Positions 40,014 through 50,768 of a DNA stretch of 64,000 nt are shown one piece after another (position 1 is the first letter of the stretch; each line of letters starts with the position of its first letter). This DNA is from Hirundichthys speculiger. Lineage: Eukaryota > Chordata > Actinopteri > Beloniformes > Exocoetidae. The stretch spans positions 496,001 through 560,000 of the forward strand of contig JAGFBZ010000339.1 in the NCBI GenBank assembly GCA_018398805.1, written 5' to 3'. Made by a program: the position numbers and the translations under genes. Below the pieces are notes generated by a model. That model was given only the letters and a program-made list of their open reading frames with translations. It ran no database searches and was not told where the DNA came from.

Positions 40014-40190
40014 CAAACAAACTGTGGTGCAGTGATTAGCACTGTTGTTCCACAGCAGGAAAGTTTCCGGTTCAAACCCCAGATAGATTTTACAGATTTC
40101 TCTGTAGAATTCATGCGCTGTTCTCATTCTTACATAGGTTTTGCATCTTCCTCCTACAGTACATATGCATGCATACTTTTGTAGGGTTGC
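40014..40190 (+). mobile_element. Degenerate copy of the tRNA-headed SINE
   Basis: TGGTGCAGTGATTAGCACTG matches the A-box region and TTCCGGTTCAAACCCC the B-box region of the SINE at 25455. The body is diverged, with remnants such as TTTTGCATCTTCCTCCTACAG, and the GATG tail is lost. Confidence 0.65.
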
Positions 40191-41042
40191 CTTCAAAACA
40201 ATAGCCTGAAAGCCTAAAAGAATTTCAGCTGCAAAAATCAGTTGAAAAGATATCTGAGCTGCACTGCAGTTAAATCCATACACACTATATATTTTTCTTA
40301 TCTAAGGCATTTCTACATTGGATTCAATCATTTTAGCACGATATTGTAAAGCAGCCTTTGAGGAAACAGCATTAGGATCCATGAGACTTTGACCCAGACA
40401 AGACACGTTGAATGGCATTTCAATATACATTATTGACTATTTACTGGGAATAGTACGAGTTGGACAGTCCTGCCACACAATGCAGAACAAGTGCTGGGAA
40501 CAACTGCTTACTTGTTAATGGTGACCAGACTTCATACAGACTTCAACTTTATCCACTTAGCTTTTTCCAATAAAGCAAAGCTTACATTTCATACTCACAA
40601 TTCCGGAAGCACCAGAGGCCAGTTCCACGAAAAAGTAATCTCAAATCCCGATTTTTGTTTGCTGGTACATGTGTCTGCAGCATGTGTGTAACTGGCACAT
40701 ATCACACAACTTTGCATTCCAGACAATTACCTGAAAAAGTTTTGTGTTTTATTCTTTATCTTTTTACAGGATATAGAAAGGCACCAAAAGCACTTCTGCA
40801 TGATTTTAGTGGATGAAAAGCTACAGTAAAAATGCAGCAGTATACACCAGAAATGCCTCCATACCAACATGAAGAAAGGCCTTGGTCACAACTGGAGGCC
40901 CAAGGTATTTCACTGACTAGTAATACCAGCTTTTGTATCCATATTCGAGGCATAGAATCACAGATGAAAAAAAAAAAAAAACTACAATAAATAACTGATC
41001 CCATTTGCTATAAACCAGAAGCCATGTCAGCTTCTTTAAAGC

Positions 41043-41757
41043 ACATTATCTTTTCATTCTTGCAATTTTCCGTAAGAAAAGTAACTGTTCCCTTTCTTCT
41101 TTGCAGGCTCCAATAGACTGTACAATTTCTAAAGTCATATAAGATCCTTTCATCTCACAATCTAGGCCCTGCTTAATCTTGGGTATGATGAAGGAACGAT
41201 ATGTGTTGGCTATACAAAAATCACATCTGAATCCTGATAAATGTAGAAAAGTTTCCTCATCATGCACTGACAGTAAATTAATAAGTAAGCAAAAACAAGA
41301 AAATTAACAGCACTTTAGCAGTAGCTGTTATACGGGCCAAAAATACTTAAAAAAGGAAGTGATTAGGGAGGAAATCATAGTTAGGGAGAAGAAGACAACT
41401 TGGGAGATCAGTTTTGCAAAGGAACTTGAGGTAAGTAGTAGCAGAGCCATAAAGACAGAGAACCACTCTATGGCTCTGAGAAGTAGTCAGTCACGTTAAT
41501 TAATACCTCATTTTATGTTTCATTTTAACTGGCTAAACAGCAGACAAAGTCATAGGAATGCTGACACTGCCAGAAAATGATCTCAGGTAATCTTTGGCTG
41601 TAAGGCTGTTGAGATGGCCATTGTCATACCACTCACACTGTACGATGTAGGACGGTTGATTTGGGGCAACGACGAAACGCATTGTCACAATTCTGTCATA
41701 ATGGTCCTCTTTCGTCTGTGATAACAGTGGGCACAGGACACTATGCTGCTCCAACAC
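41043..41757 (-). other. Two unidentified minus-strand open frames, possible exons
   Basis: Frame 41533-41757 encodes a stretch with FVVAPNQPSYIVQCEWYDNG and SLTAKDYLRSF; an acceptor-like TTATCACAG precedes the TKEDHYD part. Frame 41046-41267 encodes FLHLSGFRCDFCIANTYRSF and a basic end, and is preceded by TTACTGTCAG. Amino-acid composition is protein-like, unlike neighbouring noise frames. I do not recognise a family. They could be the 3' exons of a small gene or relics of a transposon gene. Confidence 0.3.
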
Positions 41758-42234
41758 TCTTCAGCCCTGCTGAGTTAAATCATGAAGTGTGACATTGTTC
41801 ATATGAATATTCCTCTACTTCAAGATAACATATACTAAAAAAAGGCAGCAGAACAGTTCTTTTTCCATTACAAGCTGCAAACTGACAACCAGCATCATTA
41901 CTGTGAAAATTTCAATAATTTGCTGGACCTTAGAACTGACATCTTTTATAGAAATGGGTCATTTCTAGAGCTGTGGTTTCATGTTATATTGGACATTAGG
42001 CAGATTGTGTTTCTTTAACATCCCACCACACACACACACACAGGGAGTTGAGTCTTATCTTTTAACCCATGTGATATTGTCACTTGTGCTTACATCTTCC
42101 ATAAAAAGCAGAAAAATTAAACGTCCTTGGACTTTTTTTTTTTTTTTGAAACTAACATGTCACATAAATGGTGCACAGCTTCTATATTATCTATATTAAT
42201 GTTAAAACAACTTTTTGATTTACTTCATGTTATA

Positions 42235-42235
42235 C

Positions 42236-42290
<55 letters not shown>

Positions 42291-42297
42291 TATATAA
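42235..42297. repeat. (TG)n(TA)n microsatellite
   Basis: A short GT run followed by a long TA run, upstream of the LEM gene. Confidence 0.95.
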
Positions 42298-42703
42298 ACA
42301 TGCAGTTATTAATTTGCATATTGATTATAATATTGGAATACATAAGTTGTACTTGCTAATTAGCTACAATTAGCTAATGACTGACAAATATTTTGCAAAA
42401 AAAAAAAAAAGCCAAATCATAATTGCATTTTCATACCTTCATTAAATGTATCATACTTTTTAAAATAAATCTGATGTTTAGATAGTGCTAAAAACAAAAA
42501 TAGTGAGATGTGGTAAAGTTATGGGTTTGAAAAGCTATAGCTTACAAACTGTCAATCAAGTCCTCGTCGCAGCTGTTGCCAATCCAGTCCTGATTCAGAC
42601 TCTGGAGCAGGTCAGCGGTTCTTCACGGAGGAGCTCTGCTCGCTGTCCCGGACTTGAAAGACGCAAAAGTTGAAGCGTAGTTTTGAGCCTCTTTCCTTGT
42701 GTC

Positions 42704-44043
42704 ATGCCATTTGTTGAGGAGCCTGCTCACCTGTCCAAAACCCGCCTCAAGTCAGACCTACTTGCCCACAATGTCGAGCTGCCACCTGCAGCGAGTAAAA
42801 AGGAGGTTTATGTGGAGCTGCACCTGAAAAATATTGATCAGAAATACTCTGCGGATTTTTCCAGCGATGACGAGGATCCGGTACAAGATGTGGCAGTGAG
42901 TTAACCATTATAATACGGACATTTATTTATTTATTTATCAAATTTATTACCACTGCTTATATTGTGTATTCCCTAGCAGAGCCTGGCAGGATGCATAGTC
43001 TGTTTTAAAAAACAAACAAACAAAAAAAACAAAATCTGGACATCTACCGTTCTAAACTCATAGTTAAACATATTTGTTTCAATCAACCAGACTTGTAAGG
43101 GAGGAGCTGTGGGTCGCTGCTCCCAGACAATCCCTCTGCTGTGGCACTCTTGAACCAGTGAGCCAGCTGCTGTATAGCCACAGCAGTATAGATTTACATG
43201 AGACTGTCATTCCAGACGCGCACCTGTCACACTCACTTATTTCTGACAGCAGGTGGCTGAAAGACCTTCTGCCTGAGCAAACTGTGTTTATACTAAATGG
43301 GCATGTTGATTCTACTGGGATTAAAAGTACTTGACTAAGATACATCTGATTTATTTATTTATTAATAAGCTCAAAATGGAAAACCTGGGACACTAGTAAG
43401 AATAATAAAAAAAAAAGTGATTCTTAATTTAATTTTGACTTTTATTTAATGGGGGAATGTAAAGATACATGCTTTATTACATCAATTTGATTGAATTTGT
43501 TAATATATGCTGGTCATTGTATGTCAGGCCTGCAAGACACTTTAAAATAGTTGGGATAGTAAAAAGTTTAAGCTTTTGTAATGTGGCCATCCCTTCTCCC
43601 ATCACTGAAAAAGGTGTTAAGTGAGGAAGGGTTATTTTGTTCCATTCTTTGCAAACACTTTAAGGTGTGTAATAGTATAGGGTTGTCCTTGTTATGCAAG
43701 TGTGTGGGGTTTTGTTGTTGTTTTTCTTAAGGGAAAGCCCTTGTAATTTGTACAAAATGTGGTTTTGCATCGACTTGTTGAAAAATGCAGGGACATCTTG
43801 AGGTTGCCTTAAAAGCAGCTTTTGCGGCTTTTAAAATTTCTATGTACTTTTCTGTTTCCATCACAGAAGTGTAAATGGCATTTGCTTCTACCTCGTACCA
43901 TTAGAGCCTGGCTTTTGAACTTGTTGTTGATGATGATAATAATATGGATGATTTTCTTTTTCTGGGCTTCCGATTTGTCTAATCACAATTCACCACTGTG
44001 TGATGGTCCATCCTACATCCCTCAGTGCAAGGATAGATAGATG

Positions 44044-44078
<35 letters not shown>

Positions 44079-44959
44079 TCTTTATTGTCTGTCTCGGGTA
44101 AAAACAGAAATTCATCTTTAAAAACAGCTCAATGAAGCATTAAAACATAATTAAAAACCACAGTCAAGCACATTGAATAAAGCTCATTCAACAACAGTAA
44201 AAAAGATTATGTTTATGTGTTCTTATTAAGGGCAGTTATTGCAGATGGGATGAAGGATTTTTTGTAAATGTTTTTCCGGGCCAGTGGGGTTCTGTAGCGT
44301 CTGCCTGATGGCAGCAGCATGAAGGAGTGGTGGAGGGGATGGGAGGGATCCCCAGTGATGAGGGTGGCTTTCTTCATCACTGAGCGCCTGTACAGTTCAC
44401 AGAGAGGATGTTGTGATGTTTCCATTATCTTGCTGGCTTGATTTATTAGGATATTATTAGGATTTATAAGGATAGTATGTAAACACCCCCCCCCCCCCCC
44501 ATAGTAAGGTTTTAAATGGCATTTCAATTGCACAGAAATTGCACATCTTGAATTATTTAATGATTTTGTGCTCTGTAGATGGAGAGGAATGAAAATCCCT
44601 TATAATCTTGTTGAAAATATTTTTTTTTCTATTCTCACATTTCTTTCACAAAAACTGATCTACTCATTGTTACTACTTTAAGTTTAAAGATGGATAATGC
44701 TTTAGTACAAAATCATGATAGCAATCATCTGCTGAAACTACTTTTGGATTTAAAATGGATTGAAAACATTTTTTTTTTTTTTTTTTTTTTTAAATGCCTT
44801 ATTGGTACCCCTACATTGCCCTCATTTTTAAACTTTTTATTTGGAATATTTTGCTATGCTGCAGACTTACGGATGTATATTTTAAAAAGTGAAGTAGAAG
44901 TTATGGGTCAAAACATGAAATAAAGTTTGAAATGAAATGGGTCAAAGTAAAGTAGGTAT

Positions 44960-44995
<36 letters not shown>

Positions 44996-47900
44996 GGCCT
45001 TGATGATGGGTGAATCCATTAGCTTGGATCTGTTTGATTTTTGGGTCTCTTCATTTTTTGGGGGGGAATTGTTTCAGAACAATAATCCTCCACTGATATC
45101 AAGGTCTGTAGCAAAAAAATACACTTAATTTTGCTTGACTGAAATATTGCAGCTAATATTTATATTAGCTGCAGGGCTAACTGTCATTCATTATGTGTTT
45201 ATGCATATCATTACATAGCTCCAATCAGAATATTGACGTTGTTCGTTCAGCCTCTTCTCAAATGGAGAATTGGGTGCCTCCTTGTGAGACCAGGGATTAA
45301 TGCAGAACTAGAACCTGGAGTCTTGTATCTAAATGCTACTTATTAGTGATATTTTGACACTGAAGAAACTGTATTTGTTCTGGGTCAGTCACATCATCGC
45401 TGGTCTGTTTCATTATTCATAACAAATTCTGATTTGAATCCAATTTTTTTTTTTTTTTATTTTTAATGAGATTATTGAATCTTTATATCTGTCACTTATC
45501 CCAGTGAGATGCCAGTACTAATACCTATTAAACCTTTATTTATAGACCAGTAGTTGATTGGACACAAATTAGTCCATGCCTGAAAGCAGTAATACACCTG
45601 GAATAGCTCTGTAAATATGTAGTTTTGACATTGTCTGTTCTATAGTATTCTGTTAATTTAATTAACTCTCTCTTCCTCTCATTTCTTCTGTTTTTGAGGA
45701 CAAAGATCTAGAAGACGCAGAGTTGCCTGATCTGCGTAGTTTGACAGATGATGAACTTAAAGCCACACTTCTGAAACAGGGAGTTAAAGCTGGGCCCATA
45801 GTAGGTAAGACTGCTGTGTTATTTGAATCTGATATTTATTGTGGAATTTGGTTTCTTGTTATCAGTAATGCAGTTTACCATGTTAGATATAGTAGTGACT
45901 CTCTTTCAGATCCTAAGAACAGAATGTTGTATTATGAGTTTGTCAATGTCAGCCTCCACCAGGTCCTTGTATGAGAGGAAGCTCAGGAAAGTGCTTCAGT
46001 CTGATGGACACGACAGATTAAATGGAGCAGAGAAAGCAGCACTGTACTCAGACAATGAGGAAGACGAGGAGGGAGATAAAGATTCAGGTATGACGAGAAT
46101 AGTTTTTCTATGATCAGTATAGATGTATCTGTTTTTAGATAATCACTTCTGTTATTTCTTTGGTCGTGCACAGGTGCAGAAGAAAAATGGGAAACGGTTG
46201 AAGAGTCAAACCAGTCCCAGAAACAGAGCAGTGAGGTGAGAAATGGTTGGACATATATGGGTATAGACTTTGAGTTTAGATGTTAATGAACTTTTTTTTT
46301 TTTTTTTCTTTTCCTCCATTTGTCCAAACTAAGTGACTTCACACTGACCTATTTTCTGTTCCCTGCTCTCTTAGCACAAGCTTTATGCCTATAAGTCTTC
46401 CATATAGTGTCACCTAATGGTTACAGGCTGCAACTGTAGGGGTTCTCTCTTTTGAAAAGAACAAATATGTAATTTTATTTTGTTGAAATTTTTACTTTTT
46501 ACAGGCAGAGCTTCATTTTCGGAGGGGTGATTTTGCTTACCAGCAGTGTTTTTTACTCTCATCAAGACTGGTAAATACTTGTTGGTTTTCTGTTTATATT
46601 TTGGACAAGATTCAGTCACACTGAAGTGTCAAGTGGTACTTTTCCTTTTTTTTTTTTTTTTTTTTTTAAATGTTTCTTATTAAATGTAATGGGCCTCGCA
46701 CAGCGTGCTTGTCCTTCAGGAAACAAGGAACTGAGTTCCAAGTGGAATTCAACGAATGCGTTCAAATCATCAGACTGGACTCAGTCCCACTGTTCACAGA
46801 TTCCCCCAGGAATTAGTAAAGTTTGCTCCATAAGTCAACGCCAAGGATTAAGATCAGGGGTAGGCTGGTCTTAACTTATTGGATTTTTAAATTCTCTGCT
46901 TTCCTTGCTTAGACCGTCTTAACCTTTTACATCCTCATCAAAACATCAGTGGAATATTGTATTATTTTAAGTGTAAGTTATTGGTATTTTGCTTGTGTGT
47001 AAACTGGGTAATAAGCTTGTTGCTTTTCATATGTGAACCTCAAACATTGCAGGTACCATCTGGTTCACAGTCAGTTATGCCACGTGGCTGTACATCCGTT
47101 TCCGCTCAGGCTTTCAGCATCACTGAAATGGTTGAGGAGGAAAGTTGATCCTAAATTATACCCACATTTCACATGTTTAGAAGTGTAATTTTGCTTTTTG
47201 CTGTATGTAATCTTAGTTGAAATGGTTACTGACTGTACATTCTGAATGTAAACAACAGATGGAGAGTCGGAGCTCATTCTCTCTCAGCCCAAACAAAGAG
47301 AGAGAGTTGAACAGCAGCAGTGAACTGGAACGTTCATGTTCAAGGTTCAACAGGGTCAGTTGTGTTTGGGTTGTTGAGTTGCACTTTAAGATCAATCTTT
47401 GGTGTTTTAATTGAGGTGTCAGTAAGGTTCACCTGAAGTGGAAGGTAATTCAGACCAAAAATCAAGTGAGTTATATTCTTATCTCTCTCTCTTAGTTGGA
47501 TAAGCAAAATAATGAAAAAGAGCAGAAGCATGGACCAGTCCCTGTACTACACTCCCAAAGATTCCTCTCATGCAAAGGAAATTAAGGCATATGCAACTTT
47601 TTCTGTCTTTAACTTTTATTTTAGTATCACTTCATGGTGACTGGTGGTGTTCTTTTGCAAGTCTTGGGGTTTCATAAAGCTAGGTAGAAATGCTGAATCT
47701 TCATGTTTCTGTTGAATGCGACAGAGTTTGTGCACAAACTGGTGGTGGACTTCAGTTTCCAGTTACATGTAAATCAGACACTCAGAATGGTGTGTTGGAG
47801 GGGGGGCACAACAAATGCATCTTGAGTGTGGTTTAGTTTTTTAATGAGGGCAAATGAATTGAAAATTTCAGTGTGCTTTATACTATTAATTTTTACATAT

Positions 47901-50153
47901 CTAAAATTTAGATACATAAAAAAGAAAAAAGACCCATGAACTGAATTTGACACTAGTGTATGTATAATGTGAATTTTTTTACTTGGACTAGTGTAATAAG
48001 CTAGTAAGCCATTATCAACAGCAGTTTTTCAAGGCTTAAGCTGCTCTTTGTGGATGGGATTCCTTCAGCTTTCTACTAACAATTAACTATAAAACTGAGT
48101 TTCTGGAACAATGCAAGCAAGGAGTATTAAGGCAAATTCTAAAGGCGAACCAAAATATAGTTGCGCTTTAGAACTTGGGAAATATTTCTTAGTTATTGCA
48201 TGAAATCTGGAAAGTCTGAAAAGTCTGGAAAGAACCTTTCCTAAGTGTATCATTACAGGACTTACAGAAAATGAAAATTCTTCAGTTATTTCAGTCCGTC
48301 TTGGACTTCCCTTGCAGAGTAAAGCATGCATGATGAGTATATGTGGCTTACTCAACAGGTGCACCTAATCAATGATTTAGGACTTAAGAGGCTATGGACA
48401 TTTTTAAAACTGCATACAACATACTGTGATGCAGGATAGTATATGCTGCGTCCCGGTTTGATGGTTTTGGGTGTGTAATATGCCATGGTAAATGCAGCCA
48501 TGCTGTAGTACAGCTGGAAACTGACTCTATGAAGCAACACACCATCTGTGTATTTCTCACATACACGGATTACAGATTGTATAGCTGGTGGGATACTGCA
48601 TACTACATTTTGGCAAAAATGTGTATGCACTCACAGTGTACTATAGTGTATATATGGTTTCAAAAACAGCCCATGTAGCTAAATGGGTTGATTCAGATCC
48701 TAAATACATCAGTCACACATTTTTTTTAGCGTCAGCATATACTAATATTGACATCTCTACATTTGCATGTACTGATGTCAACAGACTTCAAGGTGAAAGA
48801 TATATCTGCATTCACAATGAAGTAATATAAGATCTATATTTTCACCCAGACAACAGGAAATCATACCAGAATCACAGAATAGTTGCCATCTGAAAGTGTC
48901 TGGCAGCAGCTCATTTAGAATCAGCTTGGTTAATGTAGCTTTGGTGGCCGTTAATTCTAAATCTGAGTGTCATGTTTTTTTTTACAGCATACTGAAGGCC
49001 ACATTTGATGTATTCGAGTCGTTAGGTTTAGTGATTTCTTTTTTATTTACAAGACTATAAAACATTGACCTTTTTTAGTCAGAACATGCGGGGCAACTTT
49101 TGAAAAGGAAGAAACCTGTGACATTGTCCAGATGTCTCAAGTGGATTACATTTTTTCATGTGTCTGTGTGTACCAGTGTGTCACAAAAATTTACGATGGA
49201 AAATGAGAAGTTAGGAGAGAAGTTGATAATCTCTTTGCCAGTGTCATCAATAGATAAATGTTTTTTCACATTACAGATGCACCAAATGGTATACAAGTCA
49301 TATCAAATGCAGAAGATAATGTCTTCCGTTTATCAGGTCTACGTTTGGTAAATAGTTTATTTATTTTATTATTATTATTTTATCGTAAGAGTGCCTGATT
49401 CAAAAGAGTGGCTCTCTCAACAAGGACTACTGATCCAAAGAAATCTTATGTTTTAACTTAAGTTTTAAAATGATTTGCTCTTGTGTAAGTATGTCTACTT
49501 TCAAGACTTTCAAGGGACATGGAATAACACAAGTTGTGTTTAGACTGCAGAGTGTGGTGTAAATCCCTCCTTTTATAGATTATGTGTATCCTTAAGGTTT
49601 TACTTCTGACTTTGAAATCCTCAGTAAATCAAATTATTTTTGAGTTATTTGTTCAGCCACTTGTCTGACAGACAGATTCACCAAAACGTCTCATGCAACA
49701 GGACAGTAATCTACAGAATCGTAGAAAACAAAATCATCAAGGTGTTCTCTGGAATTACTTGGACAGTAATTTTTCTTCTTTTATAGCCTCCTCAGGAACC
49801 CTTGAATGAAATTTTAAAGGATCTCTTCCCAGATATTAGGACTACACCAACAGGAATCTAGTAAGTATCACACTGACTACAAATCCACAAATTTAAAACA
49901 TTTATTTGAACTGGTGCCACACGGACAGCTGTTAACTATATGTTGAAAGAATTTTGCAGTTGTATATGCTCACTTTAATCTGTTGCATTTCAGCGCCACT
50001 TCTAGGAGACCCATCAAGGGTGCAGCACAGAGACCCGTTAAGTATTCATACCCAGACACTCCTGTCAGTCCTGTGAGCTTGGAAAGACGAGAGCTGGAGC
50101 GTCGCCTTGTTCCCATCAAGATACAGATTTTGGTCTTCTCATTGTGGCATTAA
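42704..50153 (+). CDS. LAP2/thymopoietin-like LEM-domain protein (lemd1/tmpo family), transmembrane end frameshifted
   Basis: An inner-nuclear-membrane type LEM protein; the family binds chromatin through BAF and lamins. Firm coding exons: 42704-42895, 45699-45804, 45953-46087, 46174-46235, 49787-49860 and 49994-50153. Probable phase-0 exons: 46505-46570, 46728-46859, 47053-47130, 47259-47354 and one starting 47496. Residues 1-50 (HLSKTRLKSDLLAHNVELPP) are the LAP2 LEM-like DNA-binding domain. Residues about 73-115 (LRSLTDDELKATLLKQGVKA, then LYERKLRKVL) are the LEM domain, followed by YSDNEEDEEGD. Near the C-terminus, LNEILKDLFPD and TPTGIYATSRRPIKGAAQRP match LAP2 closely. The final hydrophobic span is out of frame by one base, so the open frame stops at 50153. 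Miniature or mammal-type LEMD1 lacks the first domain. Synteny favours lemd1, architecture favours tmpo. Confidence 0.85.
43074..43334. other. Open-frame stretch in intron 1 of the LEM gene, unidentified
   Basis: Both strands are open for about 85 codons with higher GC than the surroundings. No domain or splice context is recognisable. It may be part of an old transposon. Confidence 0.25.
44031..44533 (-). mobile_element. 3' end of an L2-like LINE with (CTAT)n tail
   Basis: A minus-strand frame encodes LLPSGRRYRTPLARKN followed by SFIPSAITALN, the conserved C-terminus of fish LINE polyproteins. The non-coding 3' end, AGACAATAAAGAAT, runs straight into (CTAT)n, seen on the plus strand as (GATA)n at 44031-44078. 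The copy is heavily 5'-truncated and lies in intron 1 of the LEM gene. Confidence 0.85.
44486..44500. repeat. C15 homopolymer
   Basis: A run of fifteen cytosines within the LINE fragment, where length errors in sequencing are likely. Confidence 0.9.
44962..44992. repeat. (TG)n microsatellite
   Basis: About fifteen TG units in intron 1 of the LEM gene. Confidence 0.95.
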
Positions 50154-50521
50154 TTCTTTACTTCATTTATGTTCATGTTGAGGACAGTGGCACTGTTTTG
50201 ACCTAGCTGGACAGTCTAAATTAGTGGTCAGACAGTGTGAATGGCATTTTGTTTCAGGATGAGACACAAGATATGCATGCACTCGGACAGGAGTAACTGT
50301 TTTTATTAACCCTCTATGTTGACTGGAGTGTGAATGTGATGCCAGTGTGCTTTTGTCATTGTAAAAGTAATTAATACCATGCATAGATCATGACAAGAGA
50401 TGGCTTAATACTTTAAGGAAGTGAGCTATTTCCTACCTCAGATGTTGTAATTCTTTGTACTTTCAATTTGTGTCACTGTGCCACTACTTGTATGTGTGTG
50501 TTTTTAAAATATTTAAACTTG

Positions 50522-50527
50522 AATAAA
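50522..50527 (+). promoter_or_regulatory. Poly(A) signal of the LEM gene
   Basis: AATAAA about 370 nt after the stop at 50153 and about 240 nt before the pm20d1 start codon. The intergenic gap between these two same-strand genes is therefore very short. Confidence 0.6.
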
Positions 50528-50768
50528 GGATGATTTAATTCAAACTATGTAGCTATATTCAAACATGTGAATACAAAATCTAAGTGACTTAAAATGTAGT
50601 TTGTAGTTTCTTATTTGAAAATCTGAAGTCATATTTCACACTGCCATTTCTCACATGAGGAAACCTCAACAACTGTCAGACTCTTTCAAACCAGCAGGTG
50701 GCGCTTGTTTAATAAACACTAAAGTCTGCACGAAGTCAACGAGATCCGCTTTCACAGCAACCGGTGCA

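Noticed and set aside
42485..42673. Frame just upstream of the LEM gene start
   Set aside because: It ends before the conserved ATG at 42704 and is most likely 5' UTR and promoter. The LEM-like domain starts normally at 42704.
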